NCBI RefSeq assembly: GCF_006210265.1
Contig: NZ_VCNC01000001.1
Location: forward strand, 258,843-322,842
Reading direction: 5' to 3'
Origin: Desulfovibrio sp. UCD-KL4C
GTDB lineage: Bacteria; Desulfobacterota; Desulfovibrionia; Desulfovibrionales; Desulfovibrionaceae
DNA length: 64,000 nt
The position numbers and the translations under genes are program-made. Below, piece by piece: positions 26,410 to 34,900 of this stretch (the stretch's first letter is position 1; each line of letters starts with the position of its first letter). The notes under the pieces are model-generated. The model saw nothing but the letters and a program-made list of their open reading frames with translations, was not told the origin of the DNA and made no database searches.

Positions 26410-26721
26410 ATGATGATCTGCAAAGTTATCGGCAATGTATGGGCTACCCGTAAAGAGGACACTTTAAGCGGACTGAAATTGATGGTCGTTCAACGGCTTG
26501 ATGTCGCTAATAAAAGCGGCGAAGAAATTTTTGTTGCCGTTGATTGCGTTGGAGCAGGTATCGGAGATGAAGTGCTGGTTACAACCGGCAGCTCAGCGCG
26601 TAAGGCTCTCGATAATCAGGATGCCCCTGTCGACGCATCCATTGTAGGTATCATTGACGAAGTTCAGGCTCAAATAAGCGAAACATCTGCAGACGTAGTA
26701 AGCGTTCAGGGTAAGGACTAA
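26410..26721 (+). CDS. eutN: Pentameric vertex shell protein (EutN/CcmL family, BMC-P)
   Basis: A 103-residue EutN/CcmL protein that caps the twelve vertices of the polyhedral shell. It starts MMICKVIGNVWATRKEDTLSG, has the typical KLMVVQ strand, and then VDCVGAGIGDEVLVTTGSSAR and a C-terminal VGIIDEV. It is the only pentamer gene in this locus, so it must serve all vertices. It is 13 bp after the previous gene and 3 bp before the next, within the tight core of the operon. Confidence 0.96.
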   Translation: MMICKVIGNVWATRKEDTLSGLKLMVVQRLDVANKSGEEIFVAVDCVGAGIGDEVLVTTGSSARKALDNQDAPVDASIVGIIDEVQAQISETSADVVSVQGKD

Positions 26722-26724
26722 ATC

Positions 26725-27273
26725 ATGGATACGCTGGGCATTGTGGAGAGTAGAACTATCGCCGCTGGAGTCGAACTGGCGGATATAATGATGAAAGTTG
26801 CGGACGTTGAACTGGTTCGCGCCTCCACTATCTGTTCAGGTAGATACATGATCTATGTTTCCGGCGACCGTGAGGCTGTCGCAACCAGTGTACTGGCTGC
26901 TCAGGAATCGGGTCGTTCACTTTCAGGCAGTTTTGTTATTTCGCAGATTTCTCCTCAAGTGATGGAAGTGCTTCGAAAAGACGCTGTCATTGATGAAGTG
27001 AATGCGCTTGGTGTTATTGAATGCCGCAATGTTTCTTCTGGAGTAATGGCGGCTGACAATGCCGTTAAAAGATCAGCTATTCAGCTTGCGCGCCTTGTTT
27101 CCGGTCAGGGCATAAACGGTAAATCATATTTCGTAATGAGCGGAGATGTCGCTTCTGTTGAAGAAGCTGCAGAAGCTGCAAAGGAAGTTTTAGGTAAAAA
27201 TCTTGTTGAGGCGGTTGTTATCCCCAGACCACACGCCTCGGTTGTAAGAGCTCTTATAAAAGGGGTGAGGTAA
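26725..27273 (+). CDS. pduT: Tandem shell protein with PduT-type cysteine (BMC-T), copy 1
   Basis: A 182-residue protein with two BMC domains (about 2-75 and 92-178). In the first domain the pore loop is RASTIC37SGRY. A cysteine at this place holds a [4Fe-4S] cluster at the threefold axis of PduT trimers, so electron transfer through the shell is likely here. A second protein of the same kind lies at 30558-31109. The intervals of 3 bp on both sides show it is in the operon core. Start and end are clear. Confidence 0.9.
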   Translation: MDTLGIVESRTIAAGVELADIMMKVADVELVRASTICSGRYMIYVSGDREAVATSVLAAQESGRSLSGSFVISQISPQVMEVLRKDAVIDEVNALGVIECRNVSSGVMAADNAVKRSAIQLARLVSGQGINGKSYFVMSGDVASVEEAAEAAKEVLGKNLVEAVVIPRPHASVVRALIKGVR

Positions 27274-27276
27274 AAC

Positions 27277-27591
27277 ATGAAAAAAATACTTGTTGAAGTG
27301 GGCAACCTCGAGTCCTTCATTTGTCAAGACAGGGCCAAGATCTATGTTGATAACAACATGATCTTGACTCCCGGCGCAAAGGACGAGCTCAGCAAAAGAA
27401 AAATTGAAATTGTTCGTGGTTCAAAACCGGAAACACCCGCCTGTGAAGCCACAGAGCAGGGTACAGATGGTTTTGAAAGATTTGTTCTGACTGTCGCAGT
27501 TATGCTGAAAGAGCAGTTCGGAATTGATGACCCGAAACAGTTGCAGATTCTTAGCTATCAAGTTGCTAAGACCGTTAAAGAAAACATTTAA
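27277..27591 (+). CDS. Small microcompartment-locus protein of unknown function
   Basis: A 104-residue protein I cannot assign. The N-terminal half has a strand followed by the element [19 protein letters not shown]. This resembles the element ending the 25803-26396 protein and N-terminal parts of other eut proteins. After a variable linker the C-terminal 40 residues are helical ([33 protein letters not shown]) and could bind a shell or enzyme surface. The start is 3 bp after the BMC-T gene. A scaffolding or adaptor role is only a guess. Confidence 0.75.
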   Translation: MKKILVEVGNLESFICQDRAKIYVDNNMILTPGAKDELSKRKIEIVRGSKPETPACEATEQGTDGFERFVLTVAVMLKEQFGIDDPKQLQILSYQVAKTVKENI

Positions 27592-27617
27592 GTATATTAA
27601 GTTATAAGGAGGATACC

Positions 27618-27899
27618 ATGATGAATGCACTTGGAATGGTTGAAACAAAAGGTTTGGTTGGAGCTGTTGAAGCTGCTGATGCTATGGTTAAAGCTGCTAA
27701 CGTTAATCTTGTTGGACGTGAGCAGGTCGGTGGTGGACTGGTAACTGTTATGGTTCGTGGTGATGTTGGAGCAGTAAAGGCTGCTACAGACGCTGGTGCT
27801 GCCGCTGCAGAGAAAGTTGGCGAATTGCTGAGTGTTCATGTAATCCCTCGCCCTCACAGCGAAGTAGAGCTGATTCTCCCTAAATGCTGCAACAAATAG
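27618..27899 (+). CDS. Hexameric shell protein (BMC-H), copy 2
   Basis: A 93-residue canonical BMC-H protein, nearly the same as the copy at 23819-24100, including the pore loop QVGGGLV and [10 protein letters not shown]. Differences cluster at the N-terminus and in the last residues (KCCNK here, KAGE there). The strong AGGAGG site at 27606-27611 suggests high translation. A hairpin with a T-run follows the gene (27915-27953). Confidence 0.96.
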   Translation: MMNALGMVETKGLVGAVEAADAMVKAANVNLVGREQVGGGLVTVMVRGDVGAVKAATDAGAAAAEKVGELLSVHVIPRPHSEVELILPKCCNK

Positions 27900-27914
27900 A
27901 GATAGATACAGTGC

Positions 27915-27953
27915 GGGACACAGGCTGTACAAAATGTTTGCGTCCCTTTTTTT
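27915..27953 (+). terminator. Terminator-like hairpin after BMC-H copy 2
   Basis: GGGAC (27915-27919) pairs with GTCCC (27942-27946) with a further CA/TG pair inside, followed by T7 (27947-27953). This would make the alcohol dehydrogenase and later genes less expressed than the shell core, or dependent on read-through. Confidence 0.55.
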
Positions 27954-28040
27954 CGCATGTTCAACCGAACATCTAAGTAATTAATGCCGTAACGAAAGCT
28001 AAATAAATTTTAAAGAGTATTGGATTAATTGGAGACTCGG

Positions 28041-29150
28041 GTGACACAATTCTACGGTAAGACAAAAATCTGCTATGGCACAGACGCTCTGGAGAATCTT
28101 GAGCATTTGCAGGCAAAGCATGCTTTTATTGTTACTGATGCTTTTATGGTTAAAGTCGGGTTTGCAGATAGGGTTAAGAGTCATCTTGATCGTAACGGTA
28201 TCTCATGCACTGTTTTTGATGCAGTTGAGTCCGATCCTTCATTGGAAACTGTGACAAAAGGCGCAAAACTTTTTCTTCAGAATAAAGCGGATCTTATTAT
28301 AGCTCTTGGTGGCGGTTCGCCTATTGATGCAGCTAAAGCAATAGCTTTCTTTGCTCATAAAGCTAATGAAGGTCAGCCTAAACCGTTGCTTGTCGCAATT
28401 CCCACCACCAGTGGAACCGGAGCTGAAGTTACAGGTATTGCCGTTGTCACTGACAAGGTTAACGAAATTAAAATACCTCTTTCCGATGAGCTGTTGATTC
28501 CTGATATGGCTATTTTGGACGCCCGTTTTACCCGTTCTCTCCCTGCTTCTGTTACGGGGGCTACAGGTATGGATGTTCTGACTCATGCTATTGAGGCTTA
28601 CACTTCCAGACATGCCAACGCCTTTACTTCCATTTATGCAAGATATGCCATTCGTTACGTATTTACATATCTTCTGAGAGCATACCGCAATGGCGATGAT
28701 ATGGAAGCCAGAGATATGATGCTTCTTGGTTCATGCATGGCAGGTATGGCTTTCAATAATAGCGGTCTCGGACTCACTCACAGTATCGCTCACAGCCTCG
28801 GCGGTATTTTTCATGTGCCGCACGGTTTGGCTAATGCCGTGGTACTTCCCTATATCATCCGCTTTAACAGCTTTGATGTGGGCATCAGGTATCAGGAAAT
28901 TGCTGAAATGTTGGGACTCCCTGCTGCAACAGTTGAAGAAGGAACTACAAGCCTGATTCAGGCCGTCAAAGACTTGAATGAAGCTATGAATATTCCAAAT
29001 AAAATCGGATCACTGAAGATCGATGAAGATGTTTTCAACCGCAGCATGGATACGATTGCAAAGAATGTGCTGGTCGACATCTGCACGGAAGGCAACCCTA
29101 GAAGGCCTTCTCATGATGATGTTTTGGATCTTTTGAAGAAGGCTTGGTAA
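28041..29150 (+). CDS. cutO: Iron-containing alcohol dehydrogenase (ethanol-forming)
   Basis: A group III Fe-dependent alcohol dehydrogenase of EutG type, reducing acetaldehyde to ethanol with NADH and so closing the NAD cycle with CutF. The nucleotide-binding GGGSPIDAAKA and the metal-binding histidines in the GLTHSIAHSLGG and VPHG segments are present. I prefer the GTG at 28041, with GGAG (28031-28034) six bases upstream, over a TTG at 28029. No clear encapsulation peptide is seen. The gap before it (141 bp) includes a terminator-like hairpin, so a promoter of its own is possible. Confidence 0.92.
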   Translation: MTQFYGKTKICYGTDALENLEHLQAKHAFIVTDAFMVKVGFADRVKSHLDRNGISCTVFDAVESDPSLETVTKGAKLFLQNKADLIIALGGGSPIDAAKAIAFFAHKANEGQPKPLLVAIPTTSGTGAEVTGIAVVTDKVNEIKIPLSDELLIPDMAILDARFTRSLPASVTGATGMDVLTHAIEAYTSRHANAFTSIYARYAIRYVFTYLLRAYRNGDDMEARDMMLLGSCMAGMAFNNSGLGLTHSIAHSLGGIFHVPHGLANAVVLPYIIRFNSFDVGIRYQEIAEMLGLPAATVEEGTTSLIQAVKDLNEAMNIPNKIGSLKIDEDVFNRSMDTIAKNVLVDICTEGNPRRPSHDDVLDLLKKAW

Positions 29151-29216
29151 GCAGCCTTCGTTTGAATATAGTAGCTGATTTCAATGATCGGTAGGGTCAT
29201 ATGAAAGGGGAAAGCA

Positions 29217-30545
29217 ATGAGCGGACAAGTTGAGAATAAGATAAGGGAAGCAGGTGTGGTTGGAGCCGGAGGAGCCGGACTGCCCACACATGTAAAGGCA
29301 AATGCCAGTGTGGATACTGTGCTGGTAAACGGAGCGTCATGTGAACCTCTGCTCATGAGTGATCCGCATCTTTTAGAAGCTGAAATTGATACCGTTATCC
29401 GAGGTCTGGAAGCCCTTCTTGACTGTACAGGAGCCACCAAGGGGATCATCTGCCTGAAAGGCAAACACAAGAAGGCTATGGATTCCGTCCGCGAAGCAGT
29501 CGAACGGGATAAAAGCGGTAGGCTTGAATATTTTGAACTGCGTGATTTTTATCCGGCCGGTGACGAGCATGTGCTTGTTAAAGAAGTTTTAGGTAGAACT
29601 GTGCCTGAACGCGGTATTCCCCTTCAGGTGGGAGCTGTAGTCAGCAATGTGGAATCTATTTTAAATGTGGCTTATGCTATGGACGGAACTCCCGTAACAC
29701 ATCGCTATCTGACAGTTACTGGTGAGATTAAAAATCCTATGGTGCTGAAAGTTCCAGTAGGAACCTTGGTCTCCGACGTACTTGCTTATGCCGGCGGCGC
29801 AACAATTTCCGATTTTAAAGTTGTTGACGGCGGACCTATGATGGGTCGTGTACTTTCAGACGTTTCACGCCCGGTTACCAAAACTACCAGCGGTCTTATT
29901 GTACTGCCTCCTGACCATACTGTAGTTGCCGGTAAAGTTATGGATCCCGAAAGGATTCGTAGAATCACCAATACCGTCTGTTGTCAGTGTTCACGGTGCA
30001 CAGATCTTTGCCCAAGAAATTTATTAGGTCATTCTCTTCATCCTCATAAGTTAATGAGAGTTCTTCATTCTCAGATACTTGAAACTGAAATAGCCCGTGA
30101 GGCTTTGCTTTGTTCAGAGTGCGGTGTCTGTGAGAAGTTTGCTTGCCCAATGATGGTTTCTCCTAGAGAAGTTAACGCTCAGATCAAAAAAGTTCTAATG
30201 CAGGCTGGAGTACGCTGGGAAAGCTCAGACAAACCGCTTGAAAGCAATCCGTTCAGAGACAGCAGAGCCGTCCCGACCGCGCGACTTATTCAGCGACTTA
30301 ATGTAGCAAAGTATGACACTCATCCGGCTTTTGTTGGAGAAATGTCTTCTTCCATGGTGACAATTCCTCTTGGTCAGCATATCGGAGCTCCTGCAACCTG
30401 CGTAGTTTCCGTAGGTGACAGACTGCACAAAGGCGACCTTATCGGCGAAATTCCTGAAGGTGCTATGGGTGCAAGAGTTCATGCCAGCATTGATGGTGTG
30501 GTTGAATCCATTGCTGACGGAAAGATAACTATCAAGGATGCTTAA
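29217..30545 (+). CDS. pduS: PduS/RnfC-like Fe-S flavoprotein
   Basis: A 442-residue relative of PduS and RnfC. The N-terminal part has the nucleotide-binding GVVGAGGAGLPTHVK and a flavin/NADH region (NGASCEPLL). A SLBB-type segment follows (VPVGTLVSDVLAYAGG), then two [4Fe-4S] motifs (C255, C258, C261, C265 and C299, C302, C305, C310). PduS reduces cobalamin in B12-dependent loci, but this locus has no B12 enzyme. It more likely passes electrons between NADH and the Cys-bearing trimers encoded next to it, or feeds radical activation by CutD. It lies 12 bp before the second PduT-like gene. Confidence 0.88.
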   Translation: MSGQVENKIREAGVVGAGGAGLPTHVKANASVDTVLVNGASCEPLLMSDPHLLEAEIDTVIRGLEALLDCTGATKGIICLKGKHKKAMDSVREAVERDKSGRLEYFELRDFYPAGDEHVLVKEVLGRTVPERGIPLQVGAVVSNVESILNVAYAMDGTPVTHRYLTVTGEIKNPMVLKVPVGTLVSDVLAYAGGATISDFKVVDGGPMMGRVLSDVSRPVTKTTSGLIVLPPDHTVVAGKVMDPERIRRITNTVCCQCSRCTDLCPRNLLGHSLHPHKLMRVLHSQILETEIAREALLCSECGVCEKFACPMMVSPREVNAQIKKVLMQAGVRWESSDKPLESNPFRDSRAVPTARLIQRLNVAKYDTHPAFVGEMSSSMVTIPLGQHIGAPATCVVSVGDRLHKGDLIGEIPEGAMGARVHASIDGVVESIADGKITIKDA

Positions 30546-30557
30546 GGGAGATATATA

Positions 30558-31109
30558 ATGGATTTACGTACAATAGGTTGTGTAGAACTTAATAGTATTG
30601 CTGTAGGTATGCACGCTGCAGATGAGATGCTCAAAGCTGCAAGTGTTGAACTGGTAATGGCCCGCCCGACATGCCCAGGTAGATATATAGTAGTAGTTAC
30701 CGGAGATACCGGAGCTGTTCAGAGTTCTGTTCAGGTCGGATGTGAAATCGGTGCGGATATGGTAGTTGATTCGTTCACTATCCCAAGTGTTCATAAAGAT
30801 GTTATCCCGGCTCTCAGCGGAACATCTTCGCTCGTTAAAGTTGATGCTTTGGGCGTAATTGAAACTTGTACTGCTGCTTCATGTATCCTTGCCGCTGATG
30901 CTGCAGCCAAAGCCGGACAGGTCCATCTTATTGAAATCCGTATGGCATCTGGACTTGCAGGTAAAGCATATGTCGTTATGACAGGTGATGTAGGATCTGT
31001 TCAAGCATCAGTTGATGCCGGAGTTTACGGTGTCGGTGATGGTGGTCCTGTTCTCAGCCATGTCGTAATTCCTTCACCAAGTGAAGCTATTAAGGCTCAG
31101 CTTTTTTAA
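30558..31109 (+). CDS. pduT: Tandem shell protein with PduT-type cysteine (BMC-T), copy 2
   Basis: A 183-residue two-domain BMC protein. The pore loop of the first domain reads MARPTC39PGRY, matching the Fe-S-binding cysteine of PduT closely. The second domain starts near residue 95 (ALGVIETCTAASCILAADAA). It directly follows the PduS-like gene, as pduT and pduS are neighbours in propanediol loci, which strengthens the idea of a shell electron relay. It differs from the other Cys-bearing trimer (26725-27273) along its whole length, so the two are not a recent duplication. Confidence 0.9.
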   Translation: MDLRTIGCVELNSIAVGMHAADEMLKAASVELVMARPTCPGRYIVVVTGDTGAVQSSVQVGCEIGADMVVDSFTIPSVHKDVIPALSGTSSLVKVDALGVIETCTAASCILAADAAAKAGQVHLIEIRMASGLAGKAYVVMTGDVGSVQASVDAGVYGVGDGGPVLSHVVIPSPSEAIKAQLF

Positions 31110-31136
31110 TTGAATTGTTTAGGCTGTTTTAGGTGT

Positions 31137-31156
31137 GGGCGATATAATCATCGCCC
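31137..31156 (+). terminator. Hairpin between the second PduT-like gene and the EutS-like gene
   Basis: GGGCGAT (31137-31143) pairs with ATCGCCC (31150-31156) over a 6-base loop, followed by CTTTATTTT. It could be an attenuator: the next gene has its own AAGGAG site. Confidence 0.55.
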
Positions 31157-31180
31157 CTTTATTTTGAAGGAGTTAATATT

Positions 31181-31537
31181 ATGAAAATTTCCGACGAACC
31201 AAAGCAGCGGGTTATTCAAGAGTACGTCCCGGGCAAGCAGGTGACGCTTGCCCATGTGATCGCCAGCCCGCAAAAGAGCATCTATTTGAAGCTCGGGCTG
31301 GATAACGATTCCGGTGGAGCAATTGGCATTATGACAATTACTCCCAGCGAAGGCGTGATTATAGCGTCTGATGTTGCCACTAAAGCAGGATCGGTCGAGA
31401 TAGGATTTTTGGACAGGTTCGGTGGATGTTTGCTTTTACTCGGGGATGTCGCCAGTGTGGAAGCATCTCTCAGGGCTGTTCTCGATTTTTTTGAGAATGT
31501 CCTGCATTATTCATCTGTTGAGATGACACGGTCATAA
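31181..31537 (+). CDS. eutS: Circularly permuted hexameric shell protein (EutS/PduU type)
   Basis: A 118-residue BMC-H protein of the permuted class. The N-terminal stretch [21 protein letters not shown] forms the extra beta-barrel cap of PduU/EutS hexamers. It is followed by [25 protein letters not shown] and the fold end [17 protein letters not shown]. Such hexamers have a plugged pore and may anchor a GTPase: in pdu and eut loci they are encoded next to PduV/EutP. The same order holds here, with a TAATG overlap with the next gene. Confidence 0.92.
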   Translation: MKISDEPKQRVIQEYVPGKQVTLAHVIASPQKSIYLKLGLDNDSGGAIGIMTITPSEGVIIASDVATKAGSVEIGFLDRFGGCLLLLGDVASVEASLRAVLDFFENVLHYSSVEMTRS

Positions 31538-31959
31538 TGAAGAAGGTAATGCTCATCGGGGAAACCCGTGTGGGTAAAAGCTCTCTTATTCAGGCTTTGT
31601 CAGGGGAAGACTATTCTTCTCACAGAGCAATGGCTGTGGAATATTGCGGCCAGTTTATTAATATTCCAGGTGAATTTTTGGAGAACAGCCGTTTCTATCA
31701 CGTGCTGATCAGTACCTCAGCTGAATGCGAAGTACTTGCTCTGATACAGGATGCGACTCGTACCAGCAGCCTTTTCCCTCCTTTGTTTGCTTCCATGTTC
31801 AATCGAAAAATAATTGGCGTTATCACGAAAACAGATGAGCCTGACGCAAACGTTGAACGGGCTGAACGTTTGCTGCGCAATGCTGGAGCCAAAGAAACTG
31901 TTGCCGTAAGTTCCAAAACCGGAGCAGGGCTTGATATCTTCCGCTCAATGCTACTTTGA
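31537..31959 (+). CDS. eutP: EutP/PduV family small GTPase-like protein
   Basis: A 140-residue Ras-like protein with a P-loop GETRVGKSSLIQ, a DxPG-like switch II replaced by NIPGEFLE, and the guanine-specificity motif TKTD. EutP/PduV proteins associate with the outside of microcompartments in enteric bacteria and have been proposed to affect their positioning; acetate-kinase activity has also been claimed for some EutP. The start codon overlaps the EutS-like stop (TAATG). It is the last gene of the choline operon; the convergent kinase gene ends 6 bp away, leaving no room for an intergenic terminator. Confidence 0.88.
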   Translation: MKKVMLIGETRVGKSSLIQALSGEDYSSHRAMAVEYCGQFINIPGEFLENSRFYHVLISTSAECEVLALIQDATRTSSLFPPLFASMFNRKIIGVITKTDEPDANVERAERLLRNAGAKETVAVSSKTGAGLDIFRSMLL

Positions 31960-31965
31960 ATCAAT

Positions 31966-34900
31966 CTAATCTTTGAATCCATATTTATATAGTTGATCAA
32001 GTATTTTTAAAGCTTCTTCAAATTCATATTCATCAATAGCTTTCTTCATAAGTTTTAATTTATCGAATAAATTTCCAAATCCTGCGGACGATTGTATCTC
32101 TTCAATAAGGACTACTGCTTCGGTGTCAGATTCTTCGAGCAGAATACGTAGTTGCGCGATTTTAGGTTCAAGTTGTTCTGCGTCTATTCCTTTTGTTTGT
32201 TTAGTCTCATGTGGCACGCTCGCAGCAAATAATTTAAGCCCTTCAATAACAGGTTTCAAATTTGCTAGAAGATTGCTCAGTAATTTATCTATCTCCTGCT
32301 TTGGTTTGTTTTTCAGGCATGCTGTTTCTAAAATTTGAGCTGCTCTTTCAACTTCTTCGGCTCCGATGCTTCCTGCCACTCCTTTTAAAGAATGCGCGTA
32401 ACGTGTGGTTGCTTCTTTATCTTCTTGTTGTGCGGCTTTAAATAAAGATTCAAAATCACTATAATCATTCACAAACATAGATAATATCTTTTTATATAAC
32501 TGAGTGTCTCCTTGTAGTCTGGCAAGCCCGGATTTTGAATTAATTTCAGGTAGATCATGTAGATCAGGTAGAGTATCTGCGCTCAGCTTTTTTTTGTGAT
32601 GAGAATAAACAGTTTTTGCTAAGGGATTTGAAGGAGTAATCCATTTACTCATGATGTAAAGCATCTCATTAATTTGGATAGGTTTACCTATGTGATCATT
32701 CATTCCGGCTTGTAACGACCTCTCATGATCACCAGTCATAACGTTCGCAGTCATGGCTATTATCGGAAGGTCTTTAAATTTTTCTTGTTCACGAATTTTT
32801 CTGCTAGCAGTGTAACCATCCATCACCGGCATCTGGCAATCCATCAGCACGCCGTCGAAGGTTTCATTCTCTAAAATTTCCAAAGCTTCTTTGCCGTTCA
32901 CAGCAACTTTAACTCTGGCCCCGTAGTTATCCAGAAGGTCGACAGCTACATTTTGATTTATCTCATTATCTTCGACTAAAAGAATATACGCGCCTTTAAG
33001 TTTCGCTGTTGCTGCATTAATTTTTTCCTGCCTGAATGGTATCCGTCTTTCAGATTTTACTTTGCGCCCGTAGGCATTCATAATTGAATCCAGTAACATT
33101 GAAGGCATAATCGGTTTGCTAAGGAAACCGACAATGTTTTCAATTCCGGAAGCAGCGGACATAACTTCAGATCGCCCGTAAGCTGTTACCATAATAACTT
33201 TCGGGAGATGCTTGAGCTGTTTGTTACTTAACATGGCGCGCGATATTTCAATTCCGTTCATGGACGGGATATTCCAATCCATGAGTACTAGATCATATTT
33301 TTCTGAATCATCTTGTTTTTCTAGTAAGTTAATGGCTGTTATAGCATTGCTGGCTTCGTCTGTCTTAAACCCAAAGCCAGTTAACATCTCAGAGAGAATT
33401 GTTCTGGCTGTTGCATTATCATCTACAATCAGGATTTTCATCGGACCTAATTCTGTTTCATCAACTTGTGCTTCTGGAGTTAATTCGTCCTGTATTTTTA
33501 AGCTAACGGTGAAATTAAAGGCTGTTCCTTTATCAATTTCACTTTCAACCCAGATTTCTCCGCCCATTTTTTCAACCAGTTTTTTGGAAATGGCCAGCCC
33601 CAGTCCGGTTCCTCCATATTTACGGGTAGTTGATGCGTCAACCTGAGTGAATTGCTTGAATAGTTTCTCCTGTTCTTTCTCTGTCATTCCTATGCCAGTG
33701 TCTATTACTGAGAATTGCAACGTGACATTAGGGCCATCCTGACTGTTTAGTTTGGCTCCTATTACAATTTCTCCTTCTTCGGTAAATTTTAGTGCATTGT
33801 TTCCAAGATTCAGCAAAACCTGTCCAAGTCTTAACGGGTCTCCTTTTAAAGCAGTGGGAAGGTCAGGTGATATGTCGAACAAAAGTTCCAGTCCGGCTTC
33901 CTGCGCTCTAAAAATCATAATGTTGGCTAGATCTTCAAGTACATCTTCCAAGTGAAAATTAATGTTTTCCATATCAAGTTTTCCTGCTTCTATTTTTGAA
34001 AAATCCAGAACTTCATTAAGGATGCCCATCAGATTTTCGGCGGATCTATTCACCTTGCTGATATATCCGCGTTGTTTTTCAGTAAGCTCAGTTTGCATAG
34101 CTAAGTGGGATAGCCCTATTATCGCATTCATGGGAGTACGGATTTCATGCGACATGTTCGCTAGAAAATCTGATTTTGCGCGTGTTGCTTCTTCTGCAAG
34201 GTCTTTGGCTTCAGCAAGTGCTGTTTCTGTTTTTTTACGCTCAGTAATATCTACCACCCAGCATAGAATGCCGTGTTCTCCCATGTAGGAGAAATCATAA
34301 TAAGAAAGCATTGCATCAATAATATTTTGATCTTTACTATACAGTTTAGTTTCAAAGTTTTTAAAGTCGCCGTCCCGTTTAAGCTCTTCTAAAAAGTGAT
34401 CTCGTTTTTCAGGATGAACATAATTTTTAACGGCCTCATCTCCAACCTTAAACCCCATCCTAACCATAGCTGGGTTGGCAAATTTGACGATATCATTAAC
34501 AGTGACCCCGACTCCTACAGGGCTGGTATCAAAGAGGTACTGAAGACGCTGTCGCTCGCTGGCCAACGCCTCTTCCATCTCTTTTCGATCTGTAATATCA
34601 CGGATGACTGCCACAAAAATAGTATCTTTATTGACCCCTGCAGAGTTTACAGCAATTTCCATAGGAAAGATTGAACCGTCTTTACGTTTAGCTGTTACTT
34701 CTACTTGTTTTCCAACAACTTTTGCTCGGCCACCTTGAAGGCTAGTTTTGATGTACTGATCATGGTGGTCGCTATAGGGTTTGGGCATGAGTAAGCTGAT
34801 ATTAAGTCCCATGATTTCATCTTTTTTATAACCGAAAGTTTCTTCTGCTGCGGGGCTGAATTCAGTAATTAATCCTCTAGAATTTATTACGATAATGCCG

